Shown here piece by piece: positions 26,414 to 33,694 of a stretch of DNA of 33,694 bases. Each line of letters begins with the position of its first letter. Within the stretch, counting starts at the first letter, position 1. This DNA is from Gemmatimonadota bacterium. Lineage in GTDB: Bacteria > Gemmatimonadota > Gemmatimonadetes > Gemmatimonadales > Gemmatimonadaceae. Position numbers and translations under genes: made by a program. Location: the NCBI GenBank assembly GCA_019510405.1, contig JAEKKK010000053.1, positions 1 to 33,694 on the forward strand, in the 5' to 3' direction. The notes beneath the pieces were generated by a model. It was not told the DNA's origin and searched no databases. It was given only the letters and a program-made list of their open reading frames with translations.

Positions 26414-28039
26414 TCAGCCCAGCTGGTGCGTGGCGAGCACTGCATCCGCAGCGGCGACGCCGCGGTACTGCGCCTCTTCGAAGAGGGAGAAGCCGGTGAG
26501 ATCGGAGTGCGCGAGGTGGATGCCGCGTGGCGCCCACTCCCGAGTGCGTCGGGCGTCCGCACCGAGAAAGCCTACGGTGGGACGCACCATTGCGTGTCCG
26601 ATCCGAAAGATATCGACATGTGAGACGCATCGCCGAATGTTCGGGTGCGCCACCTCCAACTCCATCATGATTCGTTCCACCCAGTCGGACCAGTTGGATC
26701 GAAGCAACACTTGACGTTCGGTCACCGGGTCGCGATTGGCGAGCGCGCAATAGTATGTCCATACCGTTGGCCCCCCCTCGCGCGCTCGAAGTGATTGGTG
26801 CGTGGCGACCACGTATCCCAGCCCGGCGTCCGATCGCAGCACGTTGTCCCACGCGGGGGACGCACCACGCTCGTCGGGCCGGCGATCCAGCGTGAGGTTC
26901 GCCACGAGCCAGGGCGAATAGACGAATCCGGGCGCCCGCGCTCCCTCGATCACGTACGGCGCGAGGAAGGTGGGCGCCGCGAAGATGACATCTTCGCAGC
27001 GATACTCGGCATCACCCGCACGCACACTCCATCCTTTCGTCCCGTCGCGGACGATGCGATGAACGGGTGCTCCGGTGACCGTACGATCGCGCACCCTGGC
27101 GGCGAGACGACGCGCGATCCACGCATTGCCTTCCGGCCAGGTGAGCGGCCCCTGCTCCGCCGCCTCGCGCGACGCGTAGTAGTGCACCCCCGCCCAGGCC
27201 GACGTGTCGCGCGCGAGCGCGCCGTAGTCGTCGCGCGTGCCGTACTCGGCGTACCAGCGGATCGCGGGCGAGCGCAGCCCATTCGCCGCGAGCCAGTCGG
27301 CGAACGACATGCGATCGAGCGGGGAGCCGGCGGGAGCGCCGAGTGCCATCGGGATCGTGAACTCGCCGGAGGCGCGCCGTTCGGCGATCAGGTCGGCGAA
27401 CCGGCGGAGCTCGTCGCGCCCCGTGCGTGAGTTCATCAGCTCGGCCTCGAGACCCGACTGCCATTCACCCTGCACGAAGAGCCGCTCCTGCGGCGCGAAG
27501 CAGAGCGTGCGCTCGTCCCACCCGGCGTCGGTGAGCACGCCCAGCTCCCGAAAGAGCTCGCGGGCGAGCGTGGCTCGCGGACCGGGAACCGGGACGTAGT
27601 GCGCTGCCCAGGGATAGCGCGACACGGCATTCTCGCCGCCGCGCGCATTGCCGCCCGTCTCGCGCTCCATCTCGAGCAGGACGAAATCGCGGAAGCCGCG
27701 CCGGTCGAGCTGCCACGCCGCACTCAATCCGGCGATCCCGCCGCCGACGATGACGACGGGCACGCGCACCGTGCGCCGCGGCGCCGGCATCGGGGCTCGA
27801 TCACGCAAACGATGGCCGATCGCGGCGCTCTCGTTGACCCATCCGCCGCTGATGCGCGGCCCGCTCTTCCGGCCAAGTCCGAGCAGCGCCGGCGCACGAC
27901 CGAGCTTTGCGGCGGCGGCGACTCCGGCGGCAACGAGCGTCACACCGCCCGCGAGCAGGAAGGTACGACGCGACGTATTGCTCCGTGCCCCCTCTTCTCC
28001 CTCCGCGCCCTCGTTCTTCACCGGTTGACCCGGTCCCAC
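26414..28039 (-). CDS. Tat-exported FAD-dependent amine-oxidase-like oxidoreductase
   Basis: Tat motif SRRTFLLAGG; FAD-binding VPVVIVGGGIAGLSAAWQLDRRGFRDFVLLEMERETGGNARGG. Confidence 0.8.
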   Translation of the reverse strand: MGPGQPVKNEGAEGEEGARSNTSRRTFLLAGGVTLVAAGVAAAAKLGRAPALLGLGRKSGPRISGGWVNESAAIGHRLRDRAPMPAPRRTVRVPVVIVGGGIAGLSAAWQLDRRGFRDFVLLEMERETGGNARGGENAVSRYPWAAHYVPVPGPRATLARELFRELGVLTDAGWDERTLCFAPQERLFVQGEWQSGLEAELMNSRTGRDELRRFADLIAERRASGEFTIPMALGAPAGSPLDRMSFADWLAANGLRSPAIRWYAEYGTRDDYGALARDTSAWAGVHYYASREAAEQGPLTWPEGNAWIARRLAARVRDRTVTGAPVHRIVRDGTKGWSVRAGDAEYRCEDVIFAAPTFLAPYVIEGARAPGFVYSPWLVANLTLDRRPDERGASPAWDNVLRSDAGLGYVVATHQSLRAREGGPTVWTYYCALANRDPVTERQVLLRSNWSDWVERIMMELEVAHPNIRRCVSHVDIFRIGHAMVRPTVGFLGADARRTREWAPRGIHLAHSDLTGFSLFEEAQYRGVAAADAVLATHQLG

Positions 28040-29520
28040 TCCTGCTCGTAGTAGCGTACGAGCACCTGGGTGTTCAGCCGATTTGCTTCGACCGGCACCG
28101 GCTGCATGTCGGCCGAGAACTCGAACATGCGCGGCACTTCGGCGACGGTGAGATAGCGCAGCCCCGAGGGAAGCGTCGTGGGCGGCGTGTAGCGCCCGTC
28201 ACTGAGCGAGGCGAGCACGAACCCCCACTCGCCGAACGACGGCACGTACAGGTGATACGGGTACGTGTGCAGGCCGGCCTGCTTCATCGTCTCGGCGATG
28301 CACCAGTAGCTCTGCCGCGCGAAGAGGGGCGACGTCGCCTGCACGACGACGAGACCCTCGCGCGAGAGATGCCGCGACAGCAAACGATAGAACGCCGTCG
28401 TGTACAGCTTGCCCACGCCGTAGTTGTTCGGGTCGGGGAAGTCGACGACGACGAAGTCGAACATGTCGGGATGCTGGTCGAGCCAGACGAACGCGTCGTC
28501 GTTGACGACGTGCACCTTCGCGGACTTCAGCGATCCCTGATTCAGCCCGACGAGGGTGGGGTGCGTCGAGAAGAGGCGCGTCATCTCCGGATCGAGATCG
28601 ACGAGCGTGATCGACTCGACGGCCGGATGCTTCAGCAGCTCCCGCACGGCGAGCCCGTCGCCGCCGCCGAGGACGAGGATGCGCCGCGCGCTCGGCCGGG
28701 CCGAAAGGCCGGGATGCACGAGCGCCTCGTGGTAGCGATACTCGTCGCGCGAGCTGAACTGGAGGTGCGAGTTGAGCCAGAGCCGGAGGTCGTCCTTCCA
28801 CGCGGTGAGCACGATACGCTGGTAGCGCGTGTTGCGCGCGAAGATGACTTCGTCCGAGTAGATGTTGTCTTCAGCGAGGTTGGTGAGCTTGTTGGCGCTC
28901 ACCATGCCGGCGGAGAGGAACAGCAGCACGGCGACACAGGCCGCGCCGAGCACGCGGCGCGCACCGAGGTGGGACCGGAACAGCCAGACCGACCAGAGGG
29001 CGACGGCGGCGTTGATCATCCCGAACAGCAGCGCCGACCGGACGAGGCCGAGCTTCGGTACGAGGAGGATCGGAAAGGCGAGCGACGCGGCGAGCGCGCC
29101 GAGGTAGTCGAAGGTGAGGACGTTGGCGACGACGTCCTTGAAGGCGTAGCGGTCTTTGAGAATCCTCATCAACAGCGGAATCTCGAGCCCGACGAAGATA
29201 CCGAGCACCGTGACCAGCAGGTACAGCACGAGCCGGAACGCGCCCGTGTAGGCGAAGGCGAGAAAGAGGATCGTGGACGAGAATCCGCCGACCAGCCCGA
29301 CGAGGAGCTCGATCGTGACGAAGCGCGCCACGAGCCCGCGCGAGAGGTAGCGCGACAGCCAGCTCCCCACCCCCATGGCGAAGAGGTAGGTCCCGATCAC
29401 CGTCGAGAACTGCGTCACGCTGTCGCCGAGCAGGTAGCTCGCCAGCGCGCTCGCGACGAGCTCGTAGATCAGCCCGCACGCGGCGATGAGGAGGACGGAG
29501 AGGAAGAGGGGAAGCGCCAC
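28018..29520 (-). CDS. Membrane-embedded spermidine synthase-like aminopropyltransferase
   Basis: Seven or more N-terminal TM segments, then SpeE-like HLQFSSRDEYRYHEALVHPGL, ILVLGGGDGLAVRELLKHP, LVDLDPEM, VVDFPDPNNYGVGKLYTTAFYRLL. Confidence 0.9.
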   Translation of the reverse strand: MALPLFLSVLLIAACGLIYELVASALASYLLGDSVTQFSTVIGTYLFAMGVGSWLSRYLSRGLVARFVTIELLVGLVGGFSSTILFLAFAYTGAFRLVLYLLVTVLGIFVGLEIPLLMRILKDRYAFKDVVANVLTFDYLGALAASLAFPILLVPKLGLVRSALLFGMINAAVALWSVWLFRSHLGARRVLGAACVAVLLFLSAGMVSANKLTNLAEDNIYSDEVIFARNTRYQRIVLTAWKDDLRLWLNSHLQFSSRDEYRYHEALVHPGLSARPSARRILVLGGGDGLAVRELLKHPAVESITLVDLDPEMTRLFSTHPTLVGLNQGSLKSAKVHVVNDDAFVWLDQHPDMFDFVVVDFPDPNNYGVGKLYTTAFYRLLSRHLSREGLVVVQATSPLFARQSYWCIAETMKQAGLHTYPYHLYVPSFGEWGFVLASLSDGRYTPPTTLPSGLRYLTVAEVPRMFEFSADMQPVPVEANRLNTQVLVRYYEQEWDRVNR

Positions 29521-29742
29521 TCAGTGCACGGCGGCCGCAATGATGATGGCCAACGCGATGGCCACCGCGCCCATCAGGACGCCCAGCGCCGTGTTCTGGT
29601 CCTCGATCAGCTCCTTCCAGAGCGAGCCGGGAGTGAGCTTGTCGAACAGCATGAAGGCGAGGATGAACAGCAGCACGCCGATGAAGGCGAAGACGATGGC
29701 TGCGACCGCGTTCTGGACCATCGAGGAATAGACGTCGGTCAT
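29521..29742 (-). CDS. DUF350 (YjfL-like) small membrane protein
   Basis: 73 aa, two TM segments: VAAIVFAFIGVLLFILAFMLFDKLTPGSLWKELIEDQNTALGVLMGAVAIALAIIIAAAVH. Confidence 0.8.
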   Translation of the reverse strand: MTDVYSSMVQNAVAAIVFAFIGVLLFILAFMLFDKLTPGSLWKELIEDQNTALGVLMGAVAIALAIIIAAAVH

Positions 29743-29743
29743 C

Positions 29744-29938
29744 TCACTTGCCTCGCATGTAGTGGCCGGAGCCGAAGAAGGTGCGGTAGTGCGGGCGGTA
29801 CGCGCCCGGGTTGTCGCGGATCGAGCGTGGGATGTTCTTCACCTCGGTCGGGCGCATCGGCGTCCAGCCGCGCACCTCGGCGACGACGAGGAGCACGATG
29901 AGCAGCGCACCGAAAGTGGTATAGACGGGATGCTTCAT
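29744..29938 (-). CDS. Small single-TM hypothetical protein
   Basis: MKHPVYTTFGALLIVLLVVAEVRGW...NIPRSIRDNPGAYRPHYRTFFGSGHYMRGK. Packed between DUF4178 and DUF350 genes. Confidence 0.75.
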   Translation of the reverse strand: MKHPVYTTFGALLIVLLVVAEVRGWTPMRPTEVKNIPRSIRDNPGAYRPHYRTFFGSGHYMRGK

Positions 29939-29941
29939 CGG

Positions 29942-31240
29942 TCAGTCGTCATCGTCGTCGTCGCCCGAGGGGGCGTAGTCGCTCTCCTTCCAGCGTGCGC
30001 TCTCCATTCCCCAGGCACGCAGTGCAACGAAGATGGGCGGGAGCGCGAGCAGGGCCAGGCAGATGAGATAGGGCGTGAGCGTCGGCACGTCGCGGCGGAC
30101 GACGATGCGATACTCGAGGAAGGGCGTCGGCACCTCCGCTTCCGGAAGGACGCGCAGGAAGTACTGGCCCGGCGGCACACTCGGCAGCACGGCACGATCG
30201 CGTCGCGAGCCCTCGCTCCAGTTGCCGTCCGAGTCGCGCCCGTAGTAGTAGCTCACCTCGCGGCCGAACTCGTACGTCGTGCCGGTGGCCTCGTTCACGA
30301 GCGCGTACTCGAAGTACGCCCACCCGTTGTCGACCTGCGCTTCGGTGGTGACCTCGAGATTCGAGGTGCGGCCGCTCACCGTGAAGCTCGGCGTCACGAA
30401 CGCGAGCGAATCGGCGGGCGCGCCGGGGCGGAAGAAGGCAGCGTTCGTGGCGAAGACCGTCTCCCTCGATGCGGTCAGGAGTCGAATCAGAATGAGGCCG
30501 ACGATGACGGCGACGAAGAGCAGGTAGCGCTTCGCCATCGAGCCGGCCCGTGACACGAATTCGTCGGGCTGGTTGGCGTACACACCGCGCGCATGCGGCA
30601 CCCTGGTCTTGAGCCCGAAGGCAGACCAGATCTGTGCTGCCGGTGTGTAGGTGCCGAGCGACCAGGTGGTCTCGTCTTCGGTCTTCTCCTTGCTCAACAT
30701 GCGCGGCGGCGCCACGAAGTCGCTTGCGGTCGCCCTGTCCCCCACGCGTACCTGCCAGGGGAACTCGCCGAGGACGAAGTACGTCTCGGCGGTGGCTGTC
30801 TGGAAATGCTTGAACGTCTCGCCGTGCATGGTGACGACGGGTCGTCCGCCGCTCATCGTCTCCTCGGGCGCCGCCTTGAGGACCTGGACGTCGTTCCAGT
30901 GGCCGTCGTACTGGGTGAGGTAGCGGAACCCCTTGTACGGGTTGAAGAGGAGGTACTCCTCCCAGTAGTACGTCGTCCCGTCGATCGTCGCGCCGCGCAC
31001 CTGATAGCCGACGACCTCCCACTTCTCCCCCTTGAGCGTGCCGCGCGTGCCGAGCGGGATCTGCGGCGTGAACTTCTGCCGCGCCGTGAACTCCTGAAGG
31101 ACGTGAAGGTTCGGATCGCGCGCGTCGAGGATGCTGCCGCAGCTCGCGCAGACGACGGAGAGCGCCTGATCGAGGGTCCGGAGCTCGATCGCGGCACCGC
31201 ACTGCGGGCAGGTCAGCGAGGCAACGGCCGGCGCGCTCAC
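29942..31240 (-). CDS. DUF4178 domain protein with N-terminal zinc ribbon, C-terminal TM region and poly-Asp tail
   Basis: CPQCGAAIEL...CASCGSIL; LGTRGTLKGEKWEVVGYQVRG...WEEYLLFNPYKGFRYLTQYDGHW. GTG start overlaps the upstream TGA. Confidence 0.8.
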   Translation of the reverse strand: MSAPAVASLTCPQCGAAIELRTLDQALSVVCASCGSILDARDPNLHVLQEFTARQKFTPQIPLGTRGTLKGEKWEVVGYQVRGATIDGTTYYWEEYLLFNPYKGFRYLTQYDGHWNDVQVLKAAPEETMSGGRPVVTMHGETFKHFQTATAETYFVLGEFPWQVRVGDRATASDFVAPPRMLSKEKTEDETTWSLGTYTPAAQIWSAFGLKTRVPHARGVYANQPDEFVSRAGSMAKRYLLFVAVIVGLILIRLLTASRETVFATNAAFFRPGAPADSLAFVTPSFTVSGRTSNLEVTTEAQVDNGWAYFEYALVNEATGTTYEFGREVSYYYGRDSDGNWSEGSRRDRAVLPSVPPGQYFLRVLPEAEVPTPFLEYRIVVRRDVPTLTPYLICLALLALPPIFVALRAWGMESARWKESDYAPSGDDDDDD

Positions 31241-31884
31241 CAGCCCTCGAAGCGGCGCAGGTTCTTCGGCGCGAGCTGGTCGAGCTCGACGTACGTGCCG
31301 ACGTACGCGACCGGCGTGTCGTCGGAGTAGTCGATCGTCGCGAAGCGCAGCGTGTCGCCGTGTCCTTCGCTGTCGAGATCGGCGAACAACGACTCGTCGC
31401 GGTCCCAGGTCGTGAAGGGGAGCTCGCCCTCGACACCGGCGTAGTGGGCGCGCGTGAGCGACGCGACGCGGAAGCGCGTGTCGTCGATGACGTACCACTG
31501 GCCGACGCGAAGATGGGTCGCGGCGGGGAGCAGCCCTGGCTGCTTCGCCAGCGACGAGATGGCGATATCGCCCTGCGCGTCGGAGAGCCAGGCGTCTCCA
31601 CCGCGCATCGTGCGCAGGTACCACTCGTTCCAGCCGCCGCGGTCGTACCGATACACGATGCGCCCGACGACGACGAATCCATCGTTCTGCCAGCGTCCCT
31701 CGGTGCCGAGCTGGATCGGAGAGCTCGTCGGCGGGAGGTCGCTCACTATGCCGACTTTCTCGAGATCCACGTCGCGACGCACGAGCACGGCCTTGCAGTA
31801 GGGACAGACCGTCTGCACCGCGCTCGACCAGCGGAACTCGATCGTGGCGCCGCAGTTGGGGCAGGCAGCGGTTCGCGCGGTCAC
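31237..31884 (-). CDS. DUF4178 domain protein with zinc ribbon
   Basis: CPNCGATIEF...CPYCKAVL; LGTEGRWQNDGFVVVGRIVYRYDRGGWNEWYLRT. Confidence 0.8.
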   Translation of the reverse strand: MTARTAACPNCGATIEFRWSSAVQTVCPYCKAVLVRRDVDLEKVGIVSDLPPTSSPIQLGTEGRWQNDGFVVVGRIVYRYDRGGWNEWYLRTMRGGDAWLSDAQGDIAISSLAKQPGLLPAATHLRVGQWYVIDDTRFRVASLTRAHYAGVEGELPFTTWDRDESLFADLDSEGHGDTLRFATIDYSDDTPVAYVGTYVELDQLAPKNLRRFEGW

Positions 31885-31909
31885 GTCAACGGGCTCGCCA
31901 CCGGCGGAG

Positions 31910-31954
31910 GTGCAGATCCCTCGACTCCGCGCTACGCGCTGCGCTCGGGATGAC
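31910..31954 (-). repeat. Dispersed REP-like repeat copy 3 (variant, inverted)
   Basis: Reverse complement is gtcatcccgagcgcagcgcgtagcgcggagtcgagggatctgcac. Confidence 0.75.
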
Positions 31955-31962
31955 AGCGTCTT

Positions 31963-32349
31963 TCATCGCGAGGCGAGCGCCTGGCGAGCGTACGCGCGCT
32001 CGAGGTGCCGCACGGTCACGCGCTCGGCGCCGAGCAGCTCGGCCAGCCGTTCGGCGAAGGGCCACGCCGCGCGCGGCGTGCAGCAGAACAGGTTGAGACA
32101 GAGCGAGCCGTGCTCGGGGAAGGTGTGCACGGTGAGATGCGACTCGGCGAGCAGGAGCATCCCCGTGATGCCGCCGGGGGGCGGGAAGACGTGCCACTGT
32201 CCCGCGCCGACGGGACGCAGCGCGAGCTCGTGCACCATCCGGTCGACCAGCGAGGCGAGGACCGCGCGATCAGCGAGGCGTTCGGCTGCGATGCCGAACG
32301 CCTCGACGATCCATTCGTCACCGCGGGCGACATCGCCGAGCGTGGTCAC
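31963..32349 (-). CDS. speD: S-adenosylmethionine decarboxylase (SpeD/SpeH class)
   Basis: LAESHLTVHTFPEHGSLCLNLF, the autocatalytic processing motif. GTG at 32349 overlaps the upstream TGA. Confidence 0.9.
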   Translation of the reverse strand: MTTLGDVARGDEWIVEAFGIAAERLADRAVLASLVDRMVHELALRPVGAGQWHVFPPPGGITGMLLLAESHLTVHTFPEHGSLCLNLFCCTPRAAWPFAERLAELLGAERVTVRHLERAYARQALASR

Positions 32350-33368
32350 CCCTGCGCGGCGCCGCACTCGGAGCAGAACTTCGCGGCACGCGGGATCGAC
32401 TTGCCGCAGTTGGTGCAGAACTTCGTGCCTTCGGCGGCTGGAGCGCTGTGGTCGGGGAGCTGGGTTGGCGTGGCGGGCGACGACTTCTGCGCTGCGTCGC
32501 CCCCGGAGGCGACCTGGTTCAACGCGTCCGTCATCGCCCGCCCCATCGCCATCCCTGCCCCGAGCCCGGCGCCGAGCCCTGCACCACCACCTTCGTTCGC
32601 CGCGGCGATCGGGATCGCCTGCGCGGCCTGGTACTGCGTGTAGTCACGCAGGTTGCCGGCCATATTCATGCCGATGCGCTCGTCGAGCTTCTTCTGGAGC
32701 TCCTCGGGGAGCGAGAGACTCTCGACGACGAACGAGTCGAGCGCGAGCCCGAGGTCGGCGAACACCGGCGTGATCTGCGTCGAGATCGCCGCGCCGAGCT
32801 CCATGAGATTCCCCGCCATGTCGAGGAAGGGAATCTTCGACTCGGCGAAGGCGTCGGAGACCTGCCCGACGATCGTGTTGCGCAGATGGCCTTCGAGATC
32901 GGCGACGGTGTACGTCTCCCGCGTGCCGCTGATCTTCTGGTGAAAGCGCGTCGGATCGGCGACGTGGAAGCTGTAGAGCCCGAAGCCGCGCAGCCGCACC
33001 ATGCCGAAATCCTTGTCGCGGATCGTGATCGGCTGCTGGGTGCCCCAGCGCTGGTCCGTCTGGGTGCGCGTGGAGAAGAAGTAGACGTCGCTCTTGAAGG
33101 GCGACTCGAATCCGGTGTACCAGTGCTTGAGGTTCGTGAGCAGCGGCAGCGTCTGCGTCTCGAGCGTGTACAGCCCGGGCCCGAACTGGTCGGCGATCTT
33201 CCCTTCGTTGACGAAGAGCGCCATCTGCGACTCGCGCACGGTGAGGCGCGCGCCGTACTGGATCTCCATGTCGCGCATCGGATAGCGATGCGCGAGCACG
33301 CCGTCGCCCTCTTCCGTCCACTGGATGACGTCTATGAGCTGCTTGCGCAGAAAGTCGCCGAGCGACAT
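32346..33368 (-). CDS. SPFH-domain / YdjI-like 'virion core protein' with C-terminal zinc ribbon
   Basis: SPFH-like body (ESQMALFVNEGKIADQFGPGLYTLETQTLPLL...) and C-terminal CTNCGKSIPRAAKFCSECGAAQG. Confidence 0.85.
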   Translation of the reverse strand: MSLGDFLRKQLIDVIQWTEEGDGVLAHRYPMRDMEIQYGARLTVRESQMALFVNEGKIADQFGPGLYTLETQTLPLLTNLKHWYTGFESPFKSDVYFFSTRTQTDQRWGTQQPITIRDKDFGMVRLRGFGLYSFHVADPTRFHQKISGTRETYTVADLEGHLRNTIVGQVSDAFAESKIPFLDMAGNLMELGAAISTQITPVFADLGLALDSFVVESLSLPEELQKKLDERIGMNMAGNLRDYTQYQAAQAIPIAAANEGGGAGLGAGLGAGMAMGRAMTDALNQVASGGDAAQKSSPATPTQLPDHSAPAAEGTKFCTNCGKSIPRAAKFCSECGAAQG

Positions 33369-33461
33369 GAGGTCTCCTCGTGAAGTTGCGGGGATGATGA
33401 TACGACGTAGACACTACGTCGGCAATCACGCAGGAGTTGCGGCGCGCGCCGTTGTCGCGCG

Positions 33462-33565
33462 CGGTGAACGGTGATCAGTGAACGGTTTACGGCCGGCCTC
33501 GGTCAGCCCCTGCGTCCCGAGATCGGCTGATCACCGTTCACCGTTCACTGTTCACTGTTCACCGT
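33462..33565. repeat. Inverted repeat plus GTTCACY heptamer tandem repeat
   Basis: 17-bp perfect inverted repeat cggtgaacggtgatcag (33462-33478) / ctgatcaccgttcaccg (33527-33543), then gttcactgttcactgttcacc. Confidence 0.8.
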
Positions 33566-33694
33566 CAACAGGCCGCCCTCACGCATGATCTCCTCGAATA
33601 GATCGAACAGCTCGGGATCGAACGCGCTCCCGCGGTCTCGGCGCATCACCTCCATCGCCTGCTCGTGCGTGAAGCGTTCCTTGTAGCTGCGCTT
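33545..33694 (-). CDS. C-terminal fragment of a probable HD-GYP domain protein (runs off the window)
   Basis: Translation KRSYKERFTHEQAMEVMRRDRGSAFDPELFDLFEEIMREGGLLTVNSEQ* matches the HD-GYP C-terminal pattern (HxxAxxxMxxxxGxxFDPxLxxxF). Confidence 0.6.
   Translation of the reverse strand, partial: KRSYKERFTHEQAMEVMRRDRGSAFDPELFDLFEEIMREGGLLTVNSEQ

Noticed and set aside
25287-26714. 475-aa plus-strand ORF
   Set aside because: Antisense to the diguanylate cyclase, composition artefact.
27907-29901. 664-aa plus-strand ORF
   Set aside because: Antisense to the SpeE-like, DUF350 and small TM genes; composition dominated by E/R/D/H repeats; no recognisable domain.

Overview
This is a high-GC, mostly minus-strand window of bacterial chromosome. 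Its gene content resembles Gemmatimonadota, but that is my inference and was not tested. Ordinary content: an MBL-fold hydrolase joined to a truncated DUF1572/DinB-like gene, a YVTN beta-propeller lipoprotein, a YkuD_2-type L,D-transpeptidase, a DUF4142 lipoprotein, two Gfo/Idh/MocA oxidoreductases, a ThrE-like exporter, nitronate monooxygenase, a DUF1707/LiaF-like protein overlapping a HExxH protein, aldose 1-epimerase, an orphan sensor histidine kinase, a TamA/TamB pair, a type IV pilin, a diguanylate cyclase and the C-terminus of a probable HD-GYP protein. The most notable module is a compact minus-strand gene train at 26414-33368: SPFH/zinc-ribbon protein, SpeD, two DUF4178 zinc-ribbon proteins, a small TM protein, DUF350, membrane-embedded SpeE-like aminopropyltransferase and a Tat-exported FAD amine-oxidase-like protein. 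It looks like a membrane-associated polyamine system, with c-di-GMP genes on both sides. Other signals are a tandem array of four divergent small lipoprotein paralogs at 9045-10794, a 287-bp MITE-like element with 60-bp imperfect terminal inverted repeats at 16876-17162, dispersed GGGGTCAG and GTCATCCCGAGCGAGC repeat families, a sigma-54-like site upstream of the pilin, and a DGC/pilin reading frame with no stop between them. No rRNA, tRNA, CRISPR array or transposase was recognised.
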